A DNA stretch of 38,173 nucleotides from Sterolibacterium sp. Lineage in GTDB: Bacteria > Pseudomonadota > Gammaproteobacteria > Burkholderiales > Rhodocyclaceae. A program made the translations under genes and the position numbers. Each line of letters opens with the position of its first letter. Position 1 is the stretch's first letter. This document shows positions 1 to 8,810 of the stretch, piece after piece. The notes below the pieces were generated by a model, which saw nothing but the letters and a program-made list of their open reading frames with translations, did no database searches and was not told the DNA's origin. The stretch covers positions 542 through 38,714 of the forward strand of contig JAGOSV010000019.1 in the NCBI GenBank assembly GCA_018062105.1, given 5' to 3'.

Positions 1-90
1 GGGGAAGGCGGGGAGGAGCGGGGGCGCGGTGCGGGGGCGGGGGGGTGCGGGGGGTGGGGGGGTGGGGGGGGGGGGGGGGGGGGGGGGGGC
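1..90. other. G-rich low-complexity contig end
   Basis: Almost every base is G, ending in an uninterrupted run of 26 G at 64-89. The composition is unlike the rest of the window and carries no credible coding signal. It looks like a sequencing or assembly artefact at a contig end rather than biology. Confidence 0.7.
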
Positions 91-151
91 ATGTTGGCGG
101 CCAGGAAATGAAGTGGTTTAATGCCATGTGCATTATAAGCATTGTTGCCGT

Positions 152-595
152 TCAGCGCACGCCCTGGGCATTCAGTCGCTGCCCCAGCTCACGGTCGGTG
201 AGCTGTATGTGGGACAGCCACCATTCCTTGAGAAAGTTGTTGAGCATCACGTCTACCCCGGGAACGCCGGCTGCCTGCTGGGCCTGCAGATGTGCGATGT
301 GCTGCCAGTAACCCAGATGCGCCTGGACATGCGCAGCTTCGGCCAGCCCTTTTTCCGGCAGCCGGTCGTACATCAGGGATTCTTCGGTCTGGAAGTGATA
401 GGCGGCATATCCCTGGAATTCTTCCAGCAGGCCACGCAGCCGGGTGTCATGAAACAGGGCGGCCAGGCCATGCGCCTGGCAGAGGGTGTCGAGCTGTTTC
501 AACCGCTTCAGCAGATAGCGGTGCTGTTCGTCGATTTCCGCTACGCCGATGGCGTATTCATCATGCCAGTCGAGATCGTTCCGGTGGTAGGTCAT
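152..595 (-). CDS. Bacteriohemerythrin
   Basis: A 147-residue single-domain hemerythrin that would bind O2 at a non-heme di-iron centre in a four-helix bundle in the cytoplasm. All seven expected iron ligands can be placed: His25 in DEQH, His67 and Glu71 in YHFQTEE, His89 and His93 in HVQAH, His129 and Asp134 in SHIQLTD. I chose the ATG at 595 because the protein then opens with the family-typical MTYHRNDLDWHDEY; an upstream in-frame ATG at 655 would add 20 residues with no family similarity. It stands alone, facing the same way as the sulfate operon with about 260 bp between. Likely roles in the family are O2 storage, delivery or sensing in microaerophiles; the sequence does not decide which. 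Confidence 0.93.
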   Translation of the reverse strand: MTYHRNDLDWHDEYAIGVAEIDEQHRYLLKRLKQLDTLCQAHGLAALFHDTRLRGLLEEFQGYAAYHFQTEESLMYDRLPEKGLAEAAHVQAHLGYWQHIAHLQAQQAAGVPGVDVMLNNFLKEWWLSHIQLTDRELGQRLNAQGVR

Positions 596-858
596 ACGCG
601 CTTTCCCTGTCTCGTTTTTGCGGCGGCAAAAAAAGGGAGCGCGTTGCCCCCCCATCTGCTTTGCTGCTCATGCCGTCGGCGCATTCTGTTATGCCCGATA
701 GCAGAAATCAATAGGGGAAAGCCAATATGTCGTGAGTTTTCGCGAGTTTTTTCGTTGCCCGGATTGGTGGCGCGTGATGATCTGCCGGCCGCACCAGATT
801 CCGCAGGAACGGCGGCCTCCCGCCGGTGTGGTGGGGGTAGTGCGTCAGTTGCGGCGGT
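596..858. other. Intergenic region without a recognised gene
   Basis: This 263-bp gap between the hemerythrin and cysNC genes shows no convincing gene. It contains a short imperfect direct repeat (GTGAGTTTTCGC / GCGAGTTTTTTCG, about 731-756). The promoter of the hemerythrin gene should lie here, but no clear -35/-10 pair stood out. Confidence 0.4.
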
Positions 859-2772
859 TCAGTCGTGGTGGCTCAGGATGCCCAGCCGTATCAGGGTGTG
901 AATCACCTGGTCGGCGGCTTCGTCTGGCGTGCAGTGGGCGGTTTCGATGCGCAGCTCGGGATTTTCTGGTGGCTCGTAGGGGGAATCGAGGCCGGTGAAG
1001 TTTTTCAGCTCGCCGCGCCGCGCTTTCTGGTAGAGCCCTTTCGGGTCACGTTGTTCGGCGATGGCCAGCGGCGTGTCGACATGCACTTCGATGAACTCGC
1101 CCTCACGCAGGATGCTGCGTGCCATGCGCCGTTCGGCGGCGAAGGGGGAGATAAAGGCCGTCAGGACGATGAGGCCGGCATCAACCATGAGTTTGGCGAC
1201 TTCACTGATGCGGCGGATGTTTTCGACGCGGTCGGCGGCGGTAAAACCGAGGTCTTTCGACAGGCCATGACGGACGTTGTCGCCGTCGAGCAGGTAGGTG
1301 TGGTGGCCGAGCGCGTAGAGCCGCTTTTCGACGAGGTTGGCGATGGTCGATTTGCCGGCGGCGGACAGGCCGGTCAGCCAGATGACGCAGGGCTTCTGGC
1401 GTTTCATGGTGGCTCGCACCGCCTGGTCGATGTCGACGGCTTGCAGGTGGACGTTGCCGGCGCGGCGCAGGGCGAAGGAGAGCATGCCGGCGGCGATGGT
1501 GTTGTGGCTCATCCGGTCGATGAGGATGAAGCCGCCGGTTTCGCGGTTGTCCTGGTAGGGGTCGAAGGCCACCGGCTTGTCCAGATGCAGGGTGCAGACG
1601 CCGATTTCATTCAGCGCCAGGCTGGGTGCGGCCAGTTGTTCCAGGGTGTTGACGTTGATCTTGTGGCGGAGGGTGCCAATCTCGGCATTGACCGTGCTGG
1701 TGCCGATTTTGAGCAGGTAGCGGCGGCCGGGCAGCAGGGCTTCGTCGCTCATCCACACCAGGGTGGCTTCGAACTGGTCGGCGACCTGGGCGGGGGCATC
1801 GGTGGTGGATATCACGTCGCCACGCGAGATGTCGATTTCGTCGGCCAGGGTGAGGGTGACGGACTGGCCGGCGACGGCCTGTTCGAGATCGCCATCGGCG
1901 GTGACGATGCGCGTCACCGTGCTTTCACGGCCGGAGGGCTGGACGCGGATGCGGGCACCGCGCTGCAGGCGGCCGCCGGCGATGGTGCCGGCAAAGCCAC
2001 GGAAGTCGAGATTGGGTCGATTCACCCACTGCACCGGCAGGCGGAAGGGGGCGCGTTGCAGGCGGTCGGCGTCGATCTCGACGGTTTCGAGATAGTCCAT
2101 CAGTGCCGGCCCGGTGTACCAGGGCATGTGCGGGCTGGCCTCGGTGACGTTGTCGCCCTTGAAGGCAGACAGCGGAATGAAGGTGATGTCGGTGAGGCCG
2201 ATCTGGCGGGCGAACTGCTGGTAGTCCGCAACGATGGCGTTGAAGGTTTCTTCGGCGTAACCGACCAGGTCCATCTTGTTGATGGCAACCAGCACATGAC
2301 GGATGCCGACCAGTGAGACGAGGTAGCTGTGGCGGCGTGTCTGCGTCAGGATGCCTTTGCGGGCATCGACCATGAGGATGGCGACATCGGCAGTGGAGGC
2401 GCCGGTAACCATGTTGCGGGTGTATTGCTCATGGCCAGGGGTGTCGGCGACGATGAACTTGCGCCGGTCGGTGGAGAAGAAGCGGTAGGCGACATCGATG
2501 GTGATGCCTTGCTCGCGCTCGGCGGCCAGGCCATCGACCAGCAGGGCGAAGTCGAGCTGCTCGCCTTGCGTACCCATTTTTTTCGAGTCGGCTTCGAGCG
2601 CCGAGAGCTGGTCTTCGAACAGCATCTTGGCTTCGTACAGCAGGCGGCCGATCAGGGTGCTCTTGCCGTCGTCGACACTGCCGCAGGTGATGAAGCGCAG
2701 CAGTTCTTTGGTTTCATGCGCCTTGAGGTATTGCTCGATGTCTTCGGCAATGAGGTGGGAAACGTGGGCCAT
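859..2772 (-). CDS. cysNC: Bifunctional sulfate adenylyltransferase subunit 1 / adenylylsulfate kinase (CysNC)
   Basis: A 637-residue fusion. The N-terminal part is the GTPase subunit of ATP sulfurylase, coupling GTP hydrolysis to APS formation with CysD: G1 loop [17 protein letters not shown] and NKMD are all visible. A translation-factor-like beta-barrel region follows. The last ~180 residues are APS kinase, which phosphorylates APS to PAPS, with P-loop GLSAAGKST and the motif [11 protein letters not shown]. Length is normal for the NodQ/CysNC type. It follows cysD by 55 bp on the same strand, so the two should be co-transcribed. The reaction sequence is sulfate to APS to PAPS, in the cytoplasm, for assimilation or sulfation. 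The reductase genes (cysH, cysI) are not in this window. Confidence 0.97.
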   Translation of the reverse strand: MAHVSHLIAEDIEQYLKAHETKELLRFITCGSVDDGKSTLIGRLLYEAKMLFEDQLSALEADSKKMGTQGEQLDFALLVDGLAAEREQGITIDVAYRFFSTDRRKFIVADTPGHEQYTRNMVTGASTADVAILMVDARKGILTQTRRHSYLVSLVGIRHVLVAINKMDLVGYAEETFNAIVADYQQFARQIGLTDITFIPLSAFKGDNVTEASPHMPWYTGPALMDYLETVEIDADRLQRAPFRLPVQWVNRPNLDFRGFAGTIAGGRLQRGARIRVQPSGRESTVTRIVTADGDLEQAVAGQSVTLTLADEIDISRGDVISTTDAPAQVADQFEATLVWMSDEALLPGRRYLLKIGTSTVNAEIGTLRHKINVNTLEQLAAPSLALNEIGVCTLHLDKPVAFDPYQDNRETGGFILIDRMSHNTIAAGMLSFALRRAGNVHLQAVDIDQAVRATMKRQKPCVIWLTGLSAAGKSTIANLVEKRLYALGHHTYLLDGDNVRHGLSKDLGFTAADRVENIRRISEVAKLMVDAGLIVLTAFISPFAAERRMARSILREGEFIEVHVDTPLAIAEQRDPKGLYQKARRGELKNFTGLDSPYEPPENPELRIETAHCTPDEAADQVIHTLIRLGILSHHD

Positions 2773-2827
2773 CAGAAGGTCTCCCGAAGGGGCAGCGAAG
2801 CGGCAAGGCCGTGAGCGTGGGGGCGCA

Positions 2828-3727
2828 TCAGAAGTATCCCTCCTGTTTTTTCTTTTCCATCGAGGCGGCGGAATCGTGGTCGATGACCCGCCCCTGACGC
2901 TCCGAGGTGGTCGTCAGCAGCATTTCCTGGATGATGGCTGGCAGGGTGTCGGCAGTCGATTCGACCGCGCCGGTCAGCGGATAGCAGCCCAGGGTGCGAA
3001 AGCGTACCTGGCGCATCTGCGGTTCTTCGCCTGGCTTGAGCGGCATGCGTTCATCATCGACCATGATGAGGGTGCCGTCGCGTTCGACGACAGGCCGCAG
3101 GGCGGCGTAATACAGCGGCACGATGGGAACGTTTTGCAGGTAGATGTACTGCCAGATATCCAGCTCCGTCCAGTTCGACAGCGGAAAGACGCGGATGCTC
3201 TCTCCCTTGTGCTTGCGGGCGTTGTACAGCCGCCAGAGTTCCGGGCGCTGGTTTTTCGGGTCCCAGCGGTGCTGGGCGGAACGGAAGGAAAAGACCCGTT
3301 CCTTGGCACGCGATTTTTCTTCGTCGCGGCGCGCCCCGCCAAAGGCGGCATCAAAGCCATATTTGTCCAGTGCCTGTTTCAGCCCCTCGGTTTTCATCAC
3401 GTCGGTATGGATGGCCGAGCCGTGGGTGAAGGGGTTGATGTCCTTTTCGATCCCTTCCGGGTTGATGTGCACGATCAGGTCCATGCCCAGCTTTTCCGCC
3501 ATCTGGTCACGGAAGGTGTACATCTCGCGGAATTTCCAGCGTGTATCGACGTGCAGCAGCGGAAACGGCGGCTTGGCCGGATAAAAGGCCTTCATCGCCA
3601 GATGCAGCATGACAGCGCTATCCTTGCCGATGGAGTAGAGCATCACCGGATTCTCTGCCTCGGCGACGACTTCGCGCAGGATATGGATGCTCTCGGCTTC
3701 GAGACGCTGTAGATGGGTCAGGCTCAT
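2828..3727 (-). CDS. cysD: Sulfate adenylyltransferase subunit 2 (CysD)
   Basis: A 299-residue PAPS-reductase/ATP-sulfurylase fold protein, the catalytic subunit that adenylates sulfate. The signature is the PP-loop-type [15 protein letters not shown] near residues 31-45, followed by the family-typical [12 protein letters not shown] and [15 protein letters not shown] segments. It ends in the usual [10 protein letters not shown]. The ATG at 3727 has GGAG about 9 nt upstream. First gene of the cysD-cysNC operon; both products form the heterodimeric ATP sulfurylase. No CysB site was recognisable in the 167 bp upstream. Confidence 0.97.
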   Translation of the reverse strand: MSLTHLQRLEAESIHILREVVAEAENPVMLYSIGKDSAVMLHLAMKAFYPAKPPFPLLHVDTRWKFREMYTFRDQMAEKLGMDLIVHINPEGIEKDINPFTHGSAIHTDVMKTEGLKQALDKYGFDAAFGGARRDEEKSRAKERVFSFRSAQHRWDPKNQRPELWRLYNARKHKGESIRVFPLSNWTELDIWQYIYLQNVPIVPLYYAALRPVVERDGTLIMVDDERMPLKPGEEPQMRQVRFRTLGCYPLTGAVESTADTLPAIIQEMLLTTTSERQGRVIDHDSAASMEKKKQEGYF

Positions 3728-3894
3728 GGTGGTTCAATCTCCCCGGAGCGGAGCGCAACACACCCGCTGCTGCCGCCCCGAAATCCTCAATCTGCCATTT
3801 TAGCCGGGGCGGGAGGGAAAGGGGACGATAGGGACGGCGGGGACGGGCTTGCAGCCACCGAACCGCCCCATTTCCATGCGGCTGGTGGCACCGT

Positions 3895-5475
3895 TCAGCG
3901 GAAATCCGTATCGCCGCCGGTCAGCCACCAGCGGTCGCGCTGGGTGGCGATGTCCGGGCCGGCGCTCCAGACGTTGGCGGGAATGTGGATGGCCAGATCG
4001 GTGATGCTGGCTTCGGGCGGCAGCTGCAGCAGGGGGATCAGGTTGTCGCTCAGCCAGGCATGGAGATCGGCACAGCCCTGGCGGGCGGCGATGCGGCGGG
4101 CGTGGTGGATCAGCACCGGCAGGGCTGTGCGCGGGCCGATGAGGTCGAGCAGCTCGGCGTGTGGGGCAGCGCCGCCGGGGCCATCCTTGTCCTGCAGGCG
4201 CAGCACCAGCAGACCCAGCGGTGCGCCACTGAAGCGGTGCTGGACGATGTAGCACTGATAGGTCTTGTCGGGATGTGCAAAGTAGCGATGGCGCAGGTAG
4301 CGGGCATCGCGCACGCCGACGATGTAGGTGTCCAGGCTGGCCTGCATCGCCGCCCAGCAGGCGTTCATGCGCTCATCACTGCGGGGGTCGTCGATGTTCA
4401 GCGGGCGCACGGCCAGTCGCAGGCCAGGGCGCTGGTTCAGGGCAGGCCAGCACACGTCGACCATGCGGCCGACCGGGGCGTACAGCCCCAGCTTTTCCGG
4501 CAGGCGGTAGGCCCGCAGGTTGGGAAAGCCGAAACCGACGAGATGCGGCGTGCCGTAGCCCAGATCGTGTTCGAGACAGGTGGCAGTGGCGAGAAACAGC
4601 GGGCCGTGGCGCGACAGGGTGGCACGGCCACGGTCGGCCACCATGACATCGCAGCATTGCAGGGCGCGGGCGGGCTGGCCGAAGTAGCAGATGTCGCGGC
4701 TGATGCCGCCGTAATGGGCGATGAGGCGGGGGGGGGATTGTGCAGGTTGCTCGTTTTGCCAGACACCGATGCCCACACCCCGGCCGTCGCCGTATTTCCA
4801 TTGCCAGTGCGCCTGGCTCATGTCGTGACCGAAGACGGTGGCGAACAGGGTGCGCATTTCGTCCTGGTGGGCCGCGTTCATGCGTCCCGGCCACCAGCGT
4901 GGAGGTTGCTGGCGGCGCAGGTGCAGCAGAAAAAGTGCGCCCTGGTCATTCTCTCCGCTGGCGGTTGGGGGCGCCGCGTTACCCAGGGAACGTTGGCTGA
5001 GGAGGGCAAAACCGCAGCGCCCGGCCAGACGCAGGAAATAATCCAGCACGGGAAGGTTGGGGGGCGGGTGAGCGGCGTGGGTCGTGCATGGTGGCCGGAA
5101 CGGGGCGGCGATGAGGAGCTCGCCTGATGCATCGAGCAGGTGGCTGAGCCATCCAGACGAATCGGACAGGTCGAACAGCTCGAACGGGTCGAGGTCGCAA
5201 AGACCGTCCGGAAACAGGAGCCCTTGCCAGCGGTCGGCAGATGCGGCGGCGGCAGCGCGTGCTTCCTCCGGTGTGTGGTGGCGAACCTCATGGCCGGCGG
5301 CCGTGAGGTGGGGACGCAGCCGGAGTGTCTGGGGCGTATCTGGATTGTTGCTTATCAGGAGCAGGCGACAAGGAGGCGACTGATGGGGCGGCCGATGGCA
5401 CTGGAGCAGGTCACAGATGGCTCGAGCGACCTGCGTGGAATGCTGGCCGGGTGGCGCGGCCGGATGCGCTGTCAC
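3895..5475 (-). CDS. GNAT-type acyltransferase protein with a methyltransferase-like N-terminal region
   Basis: A 526-residue protein translated from a GTG whose bases overlap the stop of the upstream ATPase gene (GTGA overlap at 5472-5475), with GGGA about 7 nt upstream; the open frame extends further up but inside the ATPase gene. Residues ~1-190 contain VLDYFLRLAGRCGFALL, which resembles the C-terminal part of SAM methyltransferases associated with surface polysaccharides but has no visible SAM-binding loop. From ~200 on, the pattern (AHWQWKYG, LIAHYGGISRDI, DVMVADRG, GFGFPNLRAYRLPEKLGLY) matches a GNAT-fold family often found in polysaccharide loci. Probable role: acylation of an exported glycan or its precursor. 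The function is inferred from the fold and the operon. Confidence 0.72.
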   Translation of the reverse strand: MTAHPAAPPGQHSTQVARAICDLLQCHRPPHQSPPCRLLLISNNPDTPQTLRLRPHLTAAGHEVRHHTPEEARAAAAASADRWQGLLFPDGLCDLDPFELFDLSDSSGWLSHLLDASGELLIAAPFRPPCTTHAAHPPPNLPVLDYFLRLAGRCGFALLSQRSLGNAAPPTASGENDQGALFLLHLRRQQPPRWWPGRMNAAHQDEMRTLFATVFGHDMSQAHWQWKYGDGRGVGIGVWQNEQPAQSPPRLIAHYGGISRDICYFGQPARALQCCDVMVADRGRATLSRHGPLFLATATCLEHDLGYGTPHLVGFGFPNLRAYRLPEKLGLYAPVGRMVDVCWPALNQRPGLRLAVRPLNIDDPRSDERMNACWAAMQASLDTYIVGVRDARYLRHRYFAHPDKTYQCYIVQHRFSGAPLGLLVLRLQDKDGPGGAAPHAELLDLIGPRTALPVLIHHARRIAARQGCADLHAWLSDNLIPLLQLPPEASITDLAIHIPANVWSAGPDIATQRDRWWLTGGDTDFR

Positions 5476-6749
5476 GTCGTTTCCCAGCGATGTGGCAGAT
5501 GCACCAGGCCAATTTCCAGCCCGTTCTGTGTTACCTGCAAGCGGGCGACCTGGGCGGCATGTTCGTAGGTGTGCAGACCGCGCTCGCACAGCAGATAGGC
5601 ATCGACGGAATATTCCCCCTTGAGCAGCGGAAGATTGGGCAGGCGCAGGGTGACGGCACCATGGCCGGCGACATTCCGGTGCAACGGCACGCCGTCGTTG
5701 TGGGTGCCGGCGCTGGCAATGGTCATGCCGCTGACGTGTTGCAGACAGACGGCCACGCTCGGGATGGGCAGCTGTGGATCGCTGGCATGCTCGATGCGGA
5801 TGGCGAGGGTGTGCTGGCCACTGACGAGCGTCAAGGCACGGCCGGCCTCCTGGCCCGCCTCGGCGTGGTCTGGTGTTTCTTCTTTTCCTGCCACGGTGAC
5901 CGTGACTTGCACGATGCGTGCCGTGCCTCGGGCGACCGGTGCAGGCGGCGGGCTGCCAGCCGGGGGGGCTGTGGCAGGGATGACAGGTGCGGCCGATGCC
6001 TTGGCAGGATTGAGCCCGGCCAGGTAGTCGTTGTAGGCGCTGACGACGGTGGCCGGGTCGCCGGCATGGACGATGCTGCCGTCCCGCAGCCAGAAGACGC
6101 GATTGCAGAGGGCTTCGATCTGGTAGGTCGAGTGTGAGCAGAACAAGATGGTCTTGCCGGCATCCTTGAGTGCCATGATGCGCTCGAAGGAGCGGCGGGC
6201 AAATTCGCCATCGCCGACCGACAGCGCTTCGTCGATCACCAGGATGTCGGGATCGACGCTGACGGCCACGGCGAAGGCCAGCCGCACGAACATGCCGCTC
6301 GAATAGGTCTTGACGGGCTGGTCGATGAAGGGACGGATGCCCGAGAAGTCGACGATGTCCTCGAAACGGCTGGTGATGTCTGCTTTCGACAAGCCGAGGA
6401 TGGCGGCGTACATGAAGACGTTTTCCCGGCCGCTGAATTCTGGGTTGAAGCCGGCACCCAGCTCTAGCAGGGCGGCCACCCGGCCATGTACGTGGACGGT
6501 GCCGGTGGTGGGCGTCAGGGTGCCGCAGAGCAGTTGCAGCAAGGTCGATTTGCCGGCGCCGTTGCGCCCGATCAGGCCGATGACTTCACCGTGTGCGATA
6601 TCGAAACTGGTGGCCCGCAATGCCCAGAACTCGCGGAAATATTGACGTCGGCCGCGCCAGAGGAATTGCTTGAGGCGATCCTGTGGCTGGTCGTAGAGCT
6701 GGTAGCACTTGCCCAGGTCGCGCGCCGAGATCACGGGCTCAGACGACAT
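5472..6749 (-). CDS. Polysaccharide ABC transporter ATPase with Wzt-like C-terminal domain
   Basis: A 425-residue ATPase. Walker A is GRNGAGKST at about 61-69, the signature is YSSGMFVRLAFA at ~149-160, and Walker B is ILVIDEALSVGD at ~169-180, all typical of O-antigen/teichoic-acid exporters (TagH/Wzt group). A Pro/Ala-rich linker (~255-275) leads to a ~150-residue C-terminal beta domain like the carbohydrate-binding domain of Wzt, which in the family reads the terminal modification of the glycan. I chose ATG 6749 (MSSEPVISARDLGK); it overlaps the permease stop by 11 bp. It would power export across the inner membrane with the upstream permease. Confidence 0.92.
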   Translation of the reverse strand: MSSEPVISARDLGKCYQLYDQPQDRLKQFLWRGRRQYFREFWALRATSFDIAHGEVIGLIGRNGAGKSTLLQLLCGTLTPTTGTVHVHGRVAALLELGAGFNPEFSGRENVFMYAAILGLSKADITSRFEDIVDFSGIRPFIDQPVKTYSSGMFVRLAFAVAVSVDPDILVIDEALSVGDGEFARRSFERIMALKDAGKTILFCSHSTYQIEALCNRVFWLRDGSIVHAGDPATVVSAYNDYLAGLNPAKASAAPVIPATAPPAGSPPPAPVARGTARIVQVTVTVAGKEETPDHAEAGQEAGRALTLVSGQHTLAIRIEHASDPQLPIPSVAVCLQHVSGMTIASAGTHNDGVPLHRNVAGHGAVTLRLPNLPLLKGEYSVDAYLLCERGLHTYEHAAQVARLQVTQNGLEIGLVHLPHRWETT

Positions 6750-7575
6750 CGGCAAATCCTTTGCGGGTCTTCTGGAACCAGGCAAACCCTAGCCAGGCGA
6801 TCGCCAGGGCCAGCGCGGTATAAAGCCCCAGGGCGAGAAGATCGGGCGGACGGTGGTCGATCAGCACAGCGCGGGTTTGTTCGATGATGAGGGTCAGTGG
6901 GTTGAGGAACAGCCAGTCGCGGAAGGCTGCCGGCAGGGCCGAGGCCGGGTAGAAGATCGGGCTCATGAACATCAGCGCGGTCAGGGCCATGCTGACCAGC
7001 TGGCCGATGTCGCGCAGGAAGACGCCGATCGAGGCCAGCAGCCAGGTCAGGCCGAGGATGAGCAGCAGCAGGGGGGCGATGACCAGCGGCCAGCACAAGG
7101 CCATCCAGCCGGGTGGCTGGCCGGTCAGGGTCATGGCTACCAGCAACACCAGCAGGTTGATGCCGGCATGAAAAAGTGCCGAACCGAGCGTCACCCAGGG
7201 CAGGATTTCGAGCGGAAACACCACGCGCTTGACGTAGCTGGTGTGATTCAGGATCAGGCTGGGTGCCTGGCTCAGACATTCGGCAAACAGGTTGAAGACG
7301 ATCAGGCCGGCAAACAGCAGCAGGGCGAATTCGATGCGGTTGCTGCTGCCGCTGGCACTGGCGCCCCAGCGGGCCTGGAACACCACGCTGAAGACGAAGG
7401 TGTAGACGCTGATCATCAGTGCCGGATTGACGAACGACCAGAGCAGACCGAGAAAGGAGCCACGGTAACGGCCGAGCACCTCGCGCCGGATCAGCTGGCC
7501 GAGCAGGTGGCGGTGCCGCCAGGGGGGGGCGGCCAGCTGGGACAGCCCCCAGGGGTGATGTGCATGCGCATTCAT
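6739..7575 (-). CDS. Polysaccharide ABC transporter permease (Wzm-like)
   Basis: A 278-residue ABC-2-type inner-membrane protein with about six hydrophobic segments. The N-terminal amphipathic IRREVLGRYRGSFLGLLWSFVNPALM motif region is characteristic of O-antigen and teichoic acid exporters. First gene of the three-gene export operon, whose members all overlap. No glycosyltransferases lie next to it, so the exported glycan cannot be named; the rest of the synthesis locus must be elsewhere. No obvious Shine-Dalgarno precedes ATG 7575. Confidence 0.92.
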   Translation of the reverse strand: MNAHAHHPWGLSQLAAPPWRHRHLLGQLIRREVLGRYRGSFLGLLWSFVNPALMISVYTFVFSVVFQARWGASASGSSNRIEFALLLFAGLIVFNLFAECLSQAPSLILNHTSYVKRVVFPLEILPWVTLGSALFHAGINLLVLLVAMTLTGQPPGWMALCWPLVIAPLLLLILGLTWLLASIGVFLRDIGQLVSMALTALMFMSPIFYPASALPAAFRDWLFLNPLTLIIEQTRAVLIDHRPPDLLALGLYTALALAIAWLGFAWFQKTRKGFADVV

Positions 7576-7624
7576 GAAGAGCGGATTTTAACCGGCCAGA
7601 CGGGCAATGCGCCTGAGCGGGACT

Positions 7625-8326
7625 TCATGATGCCTTGGGGGGCTCGACCTGTCCTTCGGCGACATCGCTCAGGTAATCTTCGTCGGCGATTTTCAGGCTG
7701 TTGCCGTCGCGTGCCACCACGCCCCGGCTTTGCAGTACCTGAAAGACGCGTGTCACGGTTTCGCGGCTGGCGTTGATCATGATGGCGATTTCCTGGTGGG
7801 TCGGGGCGTTGACGATGAGCCGCCGGCCGTCGGTATCTGTGATGACCAGCTGCATCAGCTGGGCGCAAACGCGCTGGGCGGGGTTGGGCATGCCCAGCAA
7901 GGTGCGCTGGGCAGAAACGCTGCGCAGCCGATGCACCAGCCGTTGCAGAACCTTTTCGGCGATTTCGGGGGCGCGCGTGATGAGCTGGCGGGCTTCTTCT
8001 GCCGGCAGGAAGGCGACCCGGGAGCGGGCGACGGCGATGACGTAATCCGGCCGGGGAGCACCGTCGATGACCGACATTTCACCGAAATAGCTGCCAGCCT
8101 CGACGAAATACAGCCCGACCTCGCGGCCGTCCAGGGTGAAGTCGACGCCCTGCAGCCGGCCTTCCACCAGGAAGCACAGGAACTGGCCAGGCTCTTCCTT
8201 GTTGAAGACGATCTCGCGCCGCGCATAACTACGTTCGTTCATCAGGCCGGCCAGCCGCTCGATCTGCTCTGGCGGCAGATCCCGCAGCAGTTCCATGCTG
8301 TGGAGAACGTCGGGAGGAATGGCCAT
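7625..8326 (-). CDS. Crp/Fnr-family transcription regulator (Crp-like)
   Basis: A 233-residue regulator: cyclic-nucleotide-binding beta-roll (~15-120), long dimer helix, C-terminal winged helix-turn-helix. The recognition helix reads ASRETVTRVF (Arg188, Glu189, Arg193), the same three contact residues that E. coli CRP uses to read TGTGA. No N-terminal Cys cluster, so it is not an FNR-type oxygen sensor. In the ligand pocket Gly82-Glu83 and Arg92 are kept, but the residue after Arg is Pro93 instead of Ser, and Thr127 of CRP aligns with Val137. cAMP binding is therefore plausible but not assured. It diverges from the fecR/cyclase operon, with a perfect CRP-type palindrome between them. Confidence 0.9.
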   Translation of the reverse strand: MAIPPDVLHSMELLRDLPPEQIERLAGLMNERSYARREIVFNKEEPGQFLCFLVEGRLQGVDFTLDGREVGLYFVEAGSYFGEMSVIDGAPRPDYVIAVARSRVAFLPAEEARQLITRAPEIAEKVLQRLVHRLRSVSAQRTLLGMPNPAQRVCAQLMQLVITDTDGRRLIVNAPTHQEIAIMINASRETVTRVFQVLQSRGVVARDGNSLKIADEDYLSDVAEGQVEPPKAS

Positions 8327-8397
8327 GAAGGGTGGGGGCGGGGTATGAGGCGGATGAGACAGTAGAGGAACGGCAGAAGGTGCAGGATCGGTGCGGG

Positions 8398-8403
8398 ACT
8401 ATA
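8398..8403 (-). promoter_or_regulatory. Candidate -10 box for the Crp-like gene
   Basis: TATAGT on the minus strand, preceded by TG. Transcription would start near 8391, which places the centre of the CRP-type palindrome (8461.5) near -71, a class I position. No good -35 box is present, as expected for an activated promoter. This is an inference from spacing. Confidence 0.35.
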
Positions 8404-8452
8404 CAGGGACAGCCAGCCGACCCGGCACGATAGCCTGCCCATCATGAAACGC

Positions 8453-8470
8453 TTGTGATCCTGCTCACAA
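8453..8470. promoter_or_regulatory. CRP-type operator
   Basis: TTGTGA-N6-TCACAA, a perfect palindrome matching the E. coli CRP consensus core TGTGA-N6-TCACA. It sits between two divergent units and could serve both: near -71 for the leftward regulator gene and near -42 for a rightward promoter whose -10 would be TAAAAT at 8493-8498. The neighbouring regulator carries the matching recognition residues, so autoregulation plus control of the cyclase operon is the simple reading. Confidence 0.75.
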
Positions 8471-8492
8471 ACAATGACTTGAATAGAGGAAT

Positions 8493-8498
8493 AAAATG
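8493..8498 (+). promoter_or_regulatory. Candidate -10 box for the fecR operon
   Basis: TAAAAT, placed so that the CRP-type site upstream would be centred at about -42 (class II activation). It lies about 310 bp before the fecR-like start, with a repeat element in between. The same bases overlap a possible 18-codon reading frame starting at 8496, an alternative interpretation. Confidence 0.35.
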
Positions 8499-8559
8499 AT
8501 ACATCTTCGGGCTTTCGGGCCTGCTCAGGGTGCCGGGATGCGCAGGCAATAACGGGTAT

Positions 8560-8712
8560 TAGGGAAACACTGAATTAGGAAACACTGATCAAGTCATTCC
8601 CGCGAAGGCGGGAATCCAAAGTCATTCCCGCGAAGGCGGGAATCCAGTAAGTTATTGAAACCATGGATCCCCGCCTTCGCGGGAATGACGAAATCTGGAC
8701 TTCTTCAGCGTT
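8560..8712. repeat. MITE-like element built from dRS3-like repeats
   Basis: Outer ends are AGGAAACACTGA (about 8576) and TCAGCGTTTCCT (8707 on), inverted with one mismatch; a second copy of the left end lies just before it (GGGAAACACTGA). Inside are two perfect tandem 28-bp units (8591-8618, 8619-8646), each holding ATTCCC-N8-GGGAAT (8596-8615, 8624-8643), then an inverted copy at 8665-8689. The whole can fold into a large hairpin. The 20-bp core has the same form as the Neisseria dRS3 repeat. It sits between the predicted promoter and the fecR-like gene. Confidence 0.8.
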
Positions 8713-8810
8713 TCCTTGGTGGATAGGGGTAGTGGCTGGTCGATGCGGGGCAATGCACCGGCAGGTCTGGAATGTATCTTATGCGTCCTGTCCGTGCGGA
8801 AGGAGTAGCG

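Noticed and set aside
865-2316. Long plus-strand open frame of 483 codons opposite cysNC
   Set aside because: It is a mirror of the strongly conserved CysNC coding sequence, a common effect in GC-rich genes; it has no recognisable domain and no ribosome site.
3731-3750. tRNA T-loop-like GGTTCAATC
   Set aside because: No acceptor stem, anticodon arm or CCA end can be built around it.
8591-8689. CRISPR-like repeats
   Set aside because: Two 28-bp copies are directly adjacent with no spacer, and the third is inverted; this is a hairpin repeat element.
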